Assembly (NCBI RefSeq): GCF_023806485.1
Contig: NZ_JAMSLR010000003.1
Location: 186,001-250,000, forward strand
Source: Thermalbibacter longus
GTDB taxonomy: Bacteria; Chloroflexota; Chloroflexia; Thermomicrobiales; Thermomicrobiaceae
Direction of reading: 5' to 3'
Length of the DNA: 64,000 nucleotides
Part shown: piece by piece, positions 1 to 8,508 of the stretch
Layout: each line of letters opens with the position of its first letter
Numbering within the stretch: position 1 is the stretch's first letter
Notes under the pieces: generated by a model
What the model was told of the DNA's origin: nothing
Databases searched by the model: none
Seen by the model: only the letters and a program-made list of their open reading frames with translations
Made by a program: the position numbers and the translations under genes

Positions 1-409
1 GACTCCGGCTCACCGTCGCCTTGGGCAGCCGCACCACGAGCACGCCGTTCACGAACTCCGCCTCGGCATCGTCGGCCCGCACCGGGCCCGGCATAGTGAG
101 GACGCGCCGGAAGGTCCCGTAGCGCCGCTCGCGCACCAGCCAGGTTCCTTCCACCTCCGGCTCCTTGACCTCCCCGCTGAGCTGGAGCGTATCGCCGGAG
201 ACCTGGATCTGGACGTCCTCTGGGCGCGCCCCCGGGATCACAGCCATCACCACGTACGCTTCATCAGTCTCGGCGATGTCGACCGGTACGCCGATGCCGC
301 TCACCATCCCGGCGGCCCTCGGTCGGATCATGCTCTCGCGGAAGAGCTGGTCCATCATCTCTCGTAGTGGGAGCAGCTCGTTCCATGGATCCCAGCGACC
401 TGTGGACAT
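1..409 (-). CDS. Small heat shock protein, Hsp20/alpha-crystallin family (3' end outside window)
   Basis: ATP-independent holdase chaperone that binds unfolding proteins. The minus strand reads from an ATG at 409, behind an AGAGAGGTG ribosome site, through about 136 residues to the window edge. The N-terminus (MSTGRWDPWNELLPLREMMD) is typical of bacterial Hsp20. The alpha-crystallin core follows, with VPVDIAETDEAYVV, the PGARPEDVQIQV strand, a WLVRERRYGTFRRVL segment and the closing NGVLVVRLPK strand. The expected C-terminal tail with an IxI motif would lie beyond base 1, so only a few residues are missing. The M50 protease gene, also on the minus strand, lies 125 bp upstream. Family assignment is secure; the exact client range cannot be read. 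Confidence 0.9.
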   Translation of the reverse strand, partial: MSTGRWDPWNELLPLREMMDQLFRESMIRPRAAGMVSGIGVPVDIAETDEAYVVMAVIPGARPEDVQIQVSGDTLQLSGEVKEPEVEGTWLVRERRYGTFRRVLTMPGPVRADDAEAEFVNGVLVVRLPKATVSRS

Positions 410-534
410 GTTGCACCTCTCTTCCCAGCTTGAGCCGTTCGCTACGTATCCCTGTCGAGCTTCTGCGTACCGCGCGGCGACCGCTGTTCTTCCCGTCCGG
501 CTACTCGCGCCGGTGGCGGGAGGAGCATGCCCGG

Positions 535-1677
535 TCACCGGGCGATCAACCCGAGCGCCTCGGCGATGACCAGATAGCGGTCGCGGGGACGTCGCCCCTC
601 CTGCAAGTAACGATAGACGTGGACAAGCCGATCAGCGGTGAAGATGCCGCGGTAGCGCCCGTGCTCGACCACCGGTATCGAGGGGTGACCGCTCGCCAGC
701 ATGCGCTGGTGCGCGTCGTAGACCGAGGTGTCGACGTTGACCGTAACTACACTGGGGTCCATCACCTCCCGCACCAGCAGGCGACTGCCCACCTGGACGT
801 TGCGGAGGATGTCCTCTCGCCAGAGCATGCCGACGACTTTGCCCCCACTCACCACTGCCACATCGCGTGGCCCTCCCCGCAGCGCGTAGCGCAGCTCCTG
901 ATCCGGCCCGACTCCGCCCATGTCCCAGACGGCGAACTGGCCAACCGGCAGCCGCTGCATCGCTTGCTCTACCTCGATAAGCCGCGCCTCGACGGTTGCG
1001 GCGGCCAGCAGGAAGAGTGCCAGCAGCGGGAGCATCAGATCGCGGAGGAGAATGCCCGCGATCAGCAGCCCGAGCGCGAGCAAGTAGCCGAGTGAAACCG
1101 CAATGCGGGTAGCCATCAACCGGTCGCTCATCCAGCTCAGCCAGGCGCGCAGGATGCGGCCGCCGTCCATCGGGAACGCCGGCAACAGATTGAAGAGCGC
1201 CAGCAGCATGTTCGCTAGCCAGACGAGAAGCAGAAGGCTGCTGGGGCTGGTCTCCTGCGCGATGAGGAGAACGTCGAGCGGCTCGCGCACGCCCCGCCAC
1301 AGTAGCATGCCGACGAGCGCGGGCGTGAGGCCAGCCGCGACCACGAGGTTGAGCAGTGGGCCGGCCAGTGCCACCATGGCTTCGCTCCGCGGCGACAGCG
1401 GCGTCTGCTCGATGCGGGCTACGCCACCGATCGGCAGCAGCGTGATGTCCTGCACTTCCAACCCGTAGCGCTGGGCCAAAAACGAGTGGGCCAGCTCGTG
1501 CCCGGCCACGCTGACGAAAACCGCCAGCAGCAGGAACCCACCGAACAGCGCTCCGACCAGTGGATCATGCGCTGACCGCCCCCAGTGCCAGAAGACCCAG
1601 AGCAGGGCGATCACGACGGTCGGGTGAACCCGTACCTCGACCCCGCCGATCTTGCCGATGCGAAACCCGCGCCCCAT
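535..1677 (-). CDS. Site-2 protease family (M50) zinc metalloprotease with CBS domains
   Basis: Intramembrane metalloprotease of the SpoIVFB/S2P type, expected in the cytoplasmic membrane. With the chosen ATG at 1677 the protein is 380 residues. The zinc motif HELAH is at residues 60-64 and the third-ligand motif FPMDGGR around 168-174, with several hydrophobic helices between residues 20 and 225. The C-terminal part (about 240-380) reads as a CBS pair (VREVMDPSVVTVNVDTSVYD and a following repeat), which usually senses adenine nucleotides. The frame is open upstream to 1899, but family homologues start at MGRGFRIGKI and a GGTGG-rich ribosome site precedes 1677. The substrate is unknown. Confidence 0.88.
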   Translation of the reverse strand: MGRGFRIGKIGGVEVRVHPTVVIALLWVFWHWGRSAHDPLVGALFGGFLLLAVFVSVAGHELAHSFLAQRYGLEVQDITLLPIGGVARIEQTPLSPRSEAMVALAGPLLNLVVAAGLTPALVGMLLWRGVREPLDVLLIAQETSPSSLLLLVWLANMLLALFNLLPAFPMDGGRILRAWLSWMSDRLMATRIAVSLGYLLALGLLIAGILLRDLMLPLLALFLLAAATVEARLIEVEQAMQRLPVGQFAVWDMGGVGPDQELRYALRGGPRDVAVVSGGKVVGMLWREDILRNVQVGSRLLVREVMDPSVVTVNVDTSVYDAHQRMLASGHPSIPVVEHGRYRGIFTADRLVHVYRYLQEGRRPRDRYLVIAEALGLIAR

Positions 1678-1997
1678 TCCACCCGACCACTCTTGCTCGT
1701 CCCGAATGACCTGCTCAGAATATCGGCGCCGATGGGCAGCGCCGATAGCTGTACTTAATGTATAGAACGAATGAACTCCTGTCACCGGTGCGGGGCAGCC
1801 GCGCACCGCCTCTAGCATACCAGGATCCGCCGAGATGGCCGTATACGGTGGCAAATCGTGGTCTGAGGCGCCGGCGGTCGTGGCGCCCCGCCGCGCCACC
1901 GTCGCTCAACCGCGCACAACCTCCACTTCGCTCATCCGCTCCTGGCAGATCTGGCACTGGTCTCAGGAAACTCCCTGTACGAACGCGCTCTCTCCGT

Positions 1998-2027
1998 TTG
2001 GCATCGCGGGCGAGGTTGCGCTATCAT
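1998..2027 (+). promoter_or_regulatory. Predicted sigma-70 promoter of pyrB
   Basis: TTGGCA (1998-2003) is separated by 18 bp from TATCAT (2022-2027), which would place the transcription start near 2034 and leave a leader of about 115 nt before pyrB. No PyrR-type anti-antiterminator loop was recognised in that leader. The rest of the 472-bp divergent gap between the M50 protease gene and pyrB shows nothing else that can be named. Confidence 0.5.
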
Positions 2028-2149
2028 CAGCGCTGGGTTCCTCATCGGGTACTCCCTGGCGGGACAGAGCGTGCGTGGTGGCGGAAGCGTTGCGACCGCG
2101 ATCCTGCCTGCTGTGCTGGTCGAGAGCGGTTCTCGAGGAGGTGACGTCG

Positions 2150-3139
2150 ATGCCGGTTCCCAGGCACATCCTGGAAGTTCGACAGTTCGACCGGTCGTTC
2201 GTGCTCGAACTGTTCGAGCGTGCCGAGTCGATGCGCTCGCTCGCTGGCCCGGGGTTCAGCGCCCGGCTTCAGGGGAAGCTGATGGCCACGCTGTTCTTCG
2301 AGCCGAGCACGCGCACGCGGCTCAGCTTCGAGGCGGCCATGACCCGGTTGGGGGGCGGGGTGATCTCGGCTGAGTACGCCGGCGCGACCTCCTCGGCTGT
2401 CAAAGGGGAGACGATCGAGGACACGGCGCGTATCGTCGCCGGCTACGCCGACCTCCTCGTCATCCGCCATCCCGAGGCGGGCGCCGCGGCCCGCGCGGCG
2501 GCTGTCGTCGATGTCCCGGTCATCAACGCCGGAGATGGCCCCAACGAGCACCCGACCCAGGCCCTCCTGGACCTGTACACCATTTGGAAAGAGCTCGGCC
2601 GAATCGACGGGCTGCGCATCGCGCTGGTCGGTGATCTGCGCTATGGCCGGGCCGCGCGCTCGCTGGCCATGCTCTTGACCCAGACGCGCGACACCGAGCT
2701 GTTCCTGGTCGCGCCGCCGACGGCGCGGATGAGCCAGGAACTGCGGCTCGCGCTCAGTGGAGCGGGCGTGCGGGTGACCGAGCTGGACGATCTGGAGGGG
2801 CTGGCTCCCTCGCTCGACGTGATCTACCAGACGCGCATCCAGCGGGAACGATTCACTGACCTGGCCGACTACGAGGCGGCGAGAGGCCGGTACATCATCG
2901 ACCAGTCGTTGATGCGTCGTTTCAACCCCCAGGGGATCGTGCTGCACCCGCTCCCGCGAGTCGACGAGATCCACCCATCGGTCGACGACGACCCGCGGGC
3001 GGCGTATTTTCGCCAGGCTCGGCACGGGCTCTACCTGCGCATGGCCCTGCTCGACTGGGTCCTGGGCGAGCAGCCTGTGGTCGTCACTGCCTACTCGTCC
3101 GGTACGGCGGCTCCGGCCGGTGGCGATTCCGCCTCGTGA
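2150..3139 (+). CDS. pyrB: Aspartate carbamoyltransferase catalytic subunit
   Basis: Condenses carbamoyl phosphate with L-aspartate to give N-carbamoyl-L-aspartate, the committed step of pyrimidine synthesis. The protein is 329 residues, a normal length. The carbamoyl-phosphate loop STRTR is at residues 53-57, followed by the KGET loop, the HPTQALLDLY motif near 130 and the late HPLPR motif. The start at 2150 has a GAGGAGG site 8 bp upstream; the frame runs open to 1835 but that extension does not look like protein of this family. No pyrI or pyrC is adjacent, so it may act as a simple catalytic trimer or pair with proteins encoded elsewhere. Its last 49 bp overlap the convergent CorC-family gene. 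Confidence 0.95.
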   Translation: MPVPRHILEVRQFDRSFVLELFERAESMRSLAGPGFSARLQGKLMATLFFEPSTRTRLSFEAAMTRLGGGVISAEYAGATSSAVKGETIEDTARIVAGYADLLVIRHPEAGAAARAAAVVDVPVINAGDGPNEHPTQALLDLYTIWKELGRIDGLRIALVGDLRYGRAARSLAMLLTQTRDTELFLVAPPTARMSQELRLALSGAGVRVTELDDLEGLAPSLDVIYQTRIQRERFTDLADYEAARGRYIIDQSLMRRFNPQGIVLHPLPRVDEIHPSVDDDPRAAYFRQARHGLYLRMALLDWVLGEQPVVVTAYSSGTAAPAGGDSAS

Positions 3140-4437
3140 AGGCGCGTCAGCCGGACGCGGGATATTCGTAGCCCATCGAGCGCCTCTACCCGGAAAGCGT
3201 AGCCGTCGACCGCGACCGTATCGCCGATCTCCGGCTTGCGGCCGAGACGGCCGAAGACGTAGCCACCGACCGTGTCGAAGTTCGGGTCGTCGATGTCGAG
3301 GCCGAAGCGCTCGTTTACCTCGTCGATCAGCATCAGCCCATTGATCAGCACGTCCCCGTTCGGCAGGACCTCGACGTCGGGCTCTGGGCGCTCGAACTCG
3401 TCCTGGATCTCGCCGATCAGGCGTTCGATGATGTCCTCCAGCGTGACCAGCCCGGCCGTGCCACCGAACTCGTCGATCACGATGGCGACGTGAATTCTGC
3501 GCGATTGCATGGAACGGAGCAGCTCGCCGACCGGCAGGCTGTCCGGGACGGTCAGCGGCTGGCGCAACAGGTGCCGCAAGTCGATCCGGTCGGGCAGGCA
3601 ACCATCGCGCATCGCCGCGAAGAGATCTTTCACATGGAGGATACCGATGATCTGATCTAGGGTGTCCTCGTAGACCGGGTAGCGCGAGCGCCCTTCGCGG
3701 GCAATGATGCGGACCAACTCGGGCAGGGCAATCGTGACCGGGATCGCCACCATCTCGGTCCGCGGGACCATGATCTGGTAGACCGTGAGGTCGCTGAACA
3801 GCAGGACCCGGTGAATCAGCTCTCGCTCGCTCGACTCCAGTTCGCCCCGCTCGGCGCTTGTCTCCACCAGCATCTCCAGCTCTTCGACCGTATAGACGAG
3901 ATGCCGCTCGCTCTCGTAGCGCAGGCCGAACGGGCGCAGCGTCAGCTCGGTCATCCAGTAGATGACGAAGATGGCCGGTCGAAAGATCCAGGAGATCAAG
4001 CGCATCAGCTCGGCGGTCAGCAGCACGGTCCCTTCGGCCCGCTGGATGGCGATCATCTTCGGGACCTGTTCCCCGAAGACGATGTGCAGCAGCGTGATCA
4101 GGCCGAAGGCCAGAACGAACGCGGCTGTATGCGACGCCAGCCGGTGCCACGGCTCCGGCAGCTCGCTGAACAGTCCGCGAAACAGCGCGGCGAGGGCGGG
4201 CTCGCCGAGCCAGCCGAGCCCCAGGCTAGCCATCGTAATGCCCACCTGGGCCGCCGAGATGAACAGGTTCGGATCGTCCATAAATCGAAGGACGTGCCTG
4301 GCGAGCCGGTTGCCCTGCAACGCGAGCTGTTCCATCCGGGTTCGTCGCGCGGTGACGAGAGCGAACTCCGCCGCGACGAAGAGGGCGTTCGCGAGGATCA
4401 GAACGACGATCGCAGCGATCAGCAGTGCTTGTGGCAT
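3091..4437 (-). CDS. CorC/HlyC-family (CNNM-type) transporter protein with CBS domains
   Basis: Probable membrane divalent-cation (Mg2+/Co2+) efflux component. The 448-residue protein has a DUF21/CNNM membrane region (about 1-200, starting MPQALLIAAIVVLILANALF), a CBS pair (about 215-345, with VPRTEMVAIP and later VIDEFGGTAGLVTLEDIIER) and a C-terminal CorC_HlyC domain (about 360-440, with FDTVGGYVFG). This order is the family hallmark. The start ATG at 4437 has a GTGAGGT site upstream. The 3' end overlaps pyrB by 49 bp on the opposite strand. Ion specificity is inferred from the family only. Confidence 0.9.
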   Translation of the reverse strand: MPQALLIAAIVVLILANALFVAAEFALVTARRTRMEQLALQGNRLARHVLRFMDDPNLFISAAQVGITMASLGLGWLGEPALAALFRGLFSELPEPWHRLASHTAAFVLAFGLITLLHIVFGEQVPKMIAIQRAEGTVLLTAELMRLISWIFRPAIFVIYWMTELTLRPFGLRYESERHLVYTVEELEMLVETSAERGELESSERELIHRVLLFSDLTVYQIMVPRTEMVAIPVTIALPELVRIIAREGRSRYPVYEDTLDQIIGILHVKDLFAAMRDGCLPDRIDLRHLLRQPLTVPDSLPVGELLRSMQSRRIHVAIVIDEFGGTAGLVTLEDIIERLIGEIQDEFERPEPDVEVLPNGDVLINGLMLIDEVNERFGLDIDDPNFDTVGGYVFGRLGRKPEIGDTVAVDGYAFRVEALDGLRISRVRLTRLHEAESPPAGAAVPDE

Positions 4438-4581
4438 CGGTTCTTAATCGACCTCACCATGATCGAGGTCCGGCGCGGCCCCTCGCCTGCCCGCCGGATA
4501 ACCTGGCGCGTTCCATCGCCGTGCCCGCGCGCGCTGTCGGCCGGGATCGGGGGGCGGCTACCGGATTGCACATCGATTGCA

Positions 4582-5637
4582 TCAAATGCTCGCATAGTAC
4601 TCGGCGAGTCGTTCACGCGCGATCCGCCGGAGCTTGCGCAGCGCCTCGTTCTCGATCTGGCGCACCCGCTCGCGACTAATATTGAGCAGGTCACCGACTT
4701 CGGCCAGCGTTCTCGGCTGGCCGTCGGTCAGGCCGAACCGGAGTTGCAAGACCAGCCGCTCGCGCGGGCTCAGCGCCTCGAGCGCTTCGAGGATATCGCG
4801 TCGCATCAGCGACTCCTCGGCGATCTCCTCCGGCGACTGCGACACCTCGTCGGCGATCAGATCGCCTAGGCTCGTCTCGTCCTCCTCGCTCAGCGGGCGG
4901 TCGAGCGACACCGTGCGCTGGGCGGCCCGGACGATCTGCGCGATCTTCTCCGGCTGCACGCTCAGAGCCTCGGCGATCTCTTCCGGCCGGGGCTGGCGCC
5001 CGAGTTCCTGGGCGAGCTGGGTCACCACGCGGTGGTAGCGCGTGATGCTGTCGGTCATGTGGACCGGTAGCCGGATCGTCCGGCCCTGGTCGGCGATAGC
5101 TCGGGTAATCGCCTGCCGGATCCACCAGGTGGCGTACGTGCTGAAGCGATAGCCGCGTTGCCAGTCGAACTTCTCCACAGCGCGCATCAGCCCGATGTTC
5201 CCCTCCTGGATGAGGTCCAGGAGCGACAGGCCCCGGCCAACGTAGCGCTTGGCGATGCTCACCACCAGGCGGAGGTTAGCGCGCACGAAGCGTTGCAGCG
5301 CCTCCATGTCGCCGGCTTTGATCCGCTTCGCCAGCTCGACCTCTTCCTCGGGCGTCAGCAGCGGCGCTTCGGCGATCTCGCGCAGGTAAAGCCGCAGCGG
5401 GTCGCTGACGACTGATGGGTCTTCGCGCAGCAGCTCGTCGAGGTCCTCCTCGAGCAGGACTGGCTCGGCCTCGACGACCTCCGCGTCTACTGGCTCCGGC
5501 AGCGCCGGCTCCGCCTCGAGGGATTCCAGCTCGTCTTCCACCGGCGACGTATCAGCGGGCGCTGTGTCCTCTCCAGGCGAGTCGTCACGGCGGCTGCGGT
5601 GCGGGCGTTGCGGATCTCGCCGTCGGTTTCGGCTCAT
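4582..5637 (-). CDS. sigA: RNA polymerase sigma factor, RpoD/SigA family
   Basis: Primary-type sigma factor that directs RNA polymerase to -35/-10 promoters. From the ATG at 5637 the protein is 351 residues. An acidic N-terminal tail (about 1-75) replaces a full region 1.1. Region 1.2 follows ([20 protein letters not shown], about 79-98), then region 2 with the [19 protein letters not shown] core and the [19 protein letters not shown] melting/-10 segment, region 3 ([12 protein letters not shown]) and region 4 ending in [20 protein letters not shown]. Two ATGs (5646 and 5637) lie close together; a GGAGG 9 bp before 5637 favours the latter. A palindromic AGTATACT at about 5782-5789 in the divergent gap could supply a -10 element. 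It may be the housekeeping sigma or a close RpoD paralogue. Confidence 0.93.
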   Translation of the reverse strand: MSRNRRRDPQRPHRSRRDDSPGEDTAPADTSPVEDELESLEAEPALPEPVDAEVVEAEPVLLEEDLDELLREDPSVVSDPLRLYLREIAEAPLLTPEEEVELAKRIKAGDMEALQRFVRANLRLVVSIAKRYVGRGLSLLDLIQEGNIGLMRAVEKFDWQRGYRFSTYATWWIRQAITRAIADQGRTIRLPVHMTDSITRYHRVVTQLAQELGRQPRPEEIAEALSVQPEKIAQIVRAAQRTVSLDRPLSEEDETSLGDLIADEVSQSPEEIAEESLMRRDILEALEALSPRERLVLQLRFGLTDGQPRTLAEVGDLLNISRERVRQIENEALRKLRRIARERLAEYYASI

Positions 5638-5822
5638 CCTCCGCATCCTCCAGCACGGGTAGGTCAGGCGTCCTGTTGGATCGAGTGGACGAGATTCCCC
5701 GCTCTCGGGTCGCGGCACGCTGACGCGCCGCTCCTCCCTGCCTTGCACTTCGATACTTCGCCCGATCTCTCCATGCCTCTGAGTATACTGTGTTGAGCGC
5801 AGCCGGTCGGGCTTCAAGAGCC

Positions 5823-5859
5823 GTCGCATCCTCCGCTTGGGGAGGATGAGGATTGAAAG
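5823..5859 (+). repeat. Solitary CRISPR-repeat-like hairpin, far from the array
   Basis: This 37-nt stretch matches the consensus repeat of the array at 19558-21634 at 32 of 37 positions, in the same strand orientation. Differences fall at repeat positions 4, 13, 14, 16 and 37: three are in the hairpin loop and one each at the edges. Both 8-nt stem arms (CATCCTCC and GGAGGATG) and the AGGATTGAAA part of the 3' handle are unchanged. It occupies the divergent gap between sigA and rad50, ending 22 bp before the rad50 start. No second repeat flanks it, so it is not an array. It may be a relict repeat, a crRNA-like RNA source or a hairpin in the rad50 leader. Confidence 0.85.
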
Positions 5860-5881
5860 ACCGCGGAGCACGAGGGCCGCA

Positions 5882-8443
5882 ATGATTCCTACCCGCTTGC
5901 GACTGAGCCACTTTCTCTGTTATCGCGAGCCGGTCGAGGTCGATTTCCAGGGTATCAAGCTCGCCTGTCTATCCGGCGAGAACGGCGCTGGCAAGTCGGC
6001 CCTGCTCGATGCCATCACCTGGGCACTGTGGGGAAAGGCGCGCAGCAATTCGGATCAGGATCTGCTCTCCCTGGGTGCCCGGGAGATGTGTGTCGAGTTC
6101 TCGTTTGTCCTGAACGGGCAGGAGTACCAGGTCATCCGCCGGCGCGCGATCGCGACGCCGGGAAGCTCGGGGCGGGCGATGCTCGAGCTGCATGCCCGCG
6201 ATGGCGAGCGCTGGCGCGTGCTCAGCGGGAACAACCTGCGCCATACCCAGAGCATCATCGACAAGATACTGGGCATCGACTACGACACCTTCATCAACTC
6301 CGCGTTTGTCCTCCAGAACCGGGCCGACGAGTTTACCACCAAGACGCCGGCCGAGCGCAAGCGGGTGCTCGGCGAGATCCTCAACCTGGGCGAGTACGAC
6401 CAGTACGAGCGACTGGCCCGCGAGGAGCTGCGGCGGCGCGAGCAGGAGATCCGCTCCATCGAGCAGGATCTCGAGGCGATCGAGAGCTACCTCCAGATCC
6501 TGCCCCAGCTCGAGGCCGAGGTCGCTGGACGGCGACGCGCGGTCGATGGGCTCCGCGCCCAGCTCGACGATCTCCGCCAGCGGCGGGACGAGGTCGTGAA
6601 GACGCTCCAGGTGCTGGAGACGGCCGAACGCGTCTCGGCGCAGCAGGCCCAGCGCGCGGAGCAACTGGCGTCGCAGGTTCAGGAGCGAGAGCGCCAGCGG
6701 GCGGAGCTGTGTGAGCGTGTCCGCGCGCATGAGGCCGTGCTTGCGCGGGCGGGCGAGATTACTGCCCGCTTCGAGCGCTGGCAGCAGCTTCGCCAGGCGA
6801 TGGACGAGCTGAACCGGCGACTGCACGAGCGCCAGGCCCTCCTGGCGGCCGAGCGACGGCTGGAAGACGGCATCCAGCGGGAGGTGCACTGCGTCGAGCG
6901 CGAACTCCACGCCTGCGAGCAGCAGATCGCGCACTGCGAGCGGGAGCTCGCGCGGCTCCCGGGGCTAGAGGGAGAGCGTAGCCGGCTGGATCGGGAGCTG
7001 GCGTCGCTGGGCGATCTCGACGACCAGATGCAGAGGCTCCAGGAGCACCTTCAGGAGCTCCAGAGTCGCCGTGGCGAGCTCCAAGCCGAATGCCGGCGGC
7101 TCAAGGAGCAGATGCAGGAACTCAAGGGGAAGATCGACCAGCTCGACGCGATCGATGCCGCCTGCCCGGTCTGCCTCCGGCCGCTCGCGGAGCACGAGCG
7201 CGACCGGTTGAAGACCGAGATCGCGTCGCAGGGGCGGGCCCTGGGCGACGAGTTCCGGTTGAGGCGGGCGGAGATTGACCAGATCGACGCCGAGCAGGCG
7301 GAGCGTCAGACGGAGATGGAGCGTCTCCAGCACGCGCGCGCTCAGCGGGACCGGCTGCGCCAGGAGCTGGCGAGGGTCGAGACGCAGCTTGCGGGCCTGA
7401 CCGAACGGCGGGCGGAGCTCGAGCGTCACCTGGCGAAGCGCCAGGAGCTGATGCAGGCGCTCGAGCGCGGCCTGCCCGGGGCTGAGCTGCGCAGCGAGCT
7501 CGAGGCCGTGCGCCAGAAGCTGGCCGCCATCCCGTACGACGAGCGTGAGGGGCAGGAGCTGGCCCAGCAGCTCCAGGAGGTGGCCGGCGCGGAGCAGGAG
7601 TACCAGGCGCTCGAGCGAGCCTCGCTGGCTGCAGAGCTCGAGCGCCGCCAGCTCGTGTCGCTGGAGGAGCAGATCGCAGCCGACCGCGCGGAGCTCGAGC
7701 GTCTACATCGAGAGATCGAGGAGTTGCGGTGCCAGATCGAGCGCGCGGCGCCCCTGCGCGAGCAGCGCGATCAGCTCCAGCAACGGATTCTGGAGGCCGA
7801 ACGGGCGCTCCACGAGGAGCAGGAGGCGCTCGGCCGGGCTCAGCAGCGGCTGGAAGATGCCTACGAGGAGCGTGAGCGCGCTGCCGAGTTGACGGCGCAG
7901 CGCCAGCAGCTCGTCACCGAGAAGGGCATCTACGAGGATCTCGTCAGGGCCTTCGGCAAGGGGGGTATCCAGGCGATGATCATCGAGAACATGATCCCCG
8001 AGCTGGAGGAGCGGGCGAACGCGATCCTCGACCGGATGCCGGGCAACGCGATGCGCCTGGAGTTCCGCACCCAGCGCCAGCGCCGGAGCGATGACGGGTT
8101 GATCGAGACCCTCGACATCGTGATCAGCGACGAGGCTGGCCGTCGCCCGTACGAGCTCTACAGCGGCGGGGAGATGTTCCGCATCAACTTCGCTATCCGG
8201 GTCGCGCTCAGCATGCTGCTGGCCCACCGCGCCGGTACCCGGCTGGAGCTCCTGGTCATCGACGAGGGCTTCGGCACTCAGGACGCCAAGGGGCGGGAGG
8301 GGCTCGTACAGGCGATCCGGGCCATCGAGGACGAGTTCGCGATGATCCTGGTCATTACCCATATCGACGAGCTGAAAGACCAGTTCCCGACCCGGATCAA
8401 CGTGGTCAAGACGCCACAGGGGTCGCAGGTCTTCGTCACCTAG
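5882..8443 (+). CDS. Rad50/SbcC-type SMC family ATPase
   Basis: ATPase arm of the Mre11-Rad50 (SbcCD) double-strand-break processing machine. The 853-residue protein has an N-terminal Walker A ([20 protein letters not shown], about residue 35 on), two long glutamate/arginine-rich coiled coils, a central zinc hook CPVC at about 428-431, the ABC signature YSGGE and a Walker B with [12 protein letters not shown] near the C-terminus. The ATG at 5882 gives [14 protein letters not shown], the usual family beginning; the frame is open to 5837 through the solitary CRISPR-like repeat, which is unlikely to be translated. The expected mre11/sbcD partner gene is not next to it. Downstream genes (nfeD, slipin) appear unrelated. 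Confidence 0.92.
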   Translation: MIPTRLRLSHFLCYREPVEVDFQGIKLACLSGENGAGKSALLDAITWALWGKARSNSDQDLLSLGAREMCVEFSFVLNGQEYQVIRRRAIATPGSSGRAMLELHARDGERWRVLSGNNLRHTQSIIDKILGIDYDTFINSAFVLQNRADEFTTKTPAERKRVLGEILNLGEYDQYERLAREELRRREQEIRSIEQDLEAIESYLQILPQLEAEVAGRRRAVDGLRAQLDDLRQRRDEVVKTLQVLETAERVSAQQAQRAEQLASQVQERERQRAELCERVRAHEAVLARAGEITARFERWQQLRQAMDELNRRLHERQALLAAERRLEDGIQREVHCVERELHACEQQIAHCERELARLPGLEGERSRLDRELASLGDLDDQMQRLQEHLQELQSRRGELQAECRRLKEQMQELKGKIDQLDAIDAACPVCLRPLAEHERDRLKTEIASQGRALGDEFRLRRAEIDQIDAEQAERQTEMERLQHARAQRDRLRQELARVETQLAGLTERRAELERHLAKRQELMQALERGLPGAELRSELEAVRQKLAAIPYDEREGQELAQQLQEVAGAEQEYQALERASLAAELERRQLVSLEEQIAADRAELERLHREIEELRCQIERAAPLREQRDQLQQRILEAERALHEEQEALGRAQQRLEDAYEERERAAELTAQRQQLVTEKGIYEDLVRAFGKGGIQAMIIENMIPELEERANAILDRMPGNAMRLEFRTQRQRRSDDGLIETLDIVISDEAGRRPYELYSGGEMFRINFAIRVALSMLLAHRAGTRLELLVIDEGFGTQDAKGREGLVQAIRAIEDEFAMILVITHIDELKDQFPTRINVVKTPQGSQVFVT

Positions 8444-8508
8444 GCCGCGCGGTCACGGCAGATGCCCGCCGGGTATATACTTGTCCTGCGAGCGAACGGC
8501 GGGTTGAG

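Noticed and set aside
2042-4150. A 702-codon open frame on the minus strand across pyrB and the CorC-type gene
   Set aside because: It lies antisense to pyrB and out of frame over the CorC-type gene, both of which have full motifs. Its composition is the arginine/proline-rich pattern of GC-rich shadow frames.
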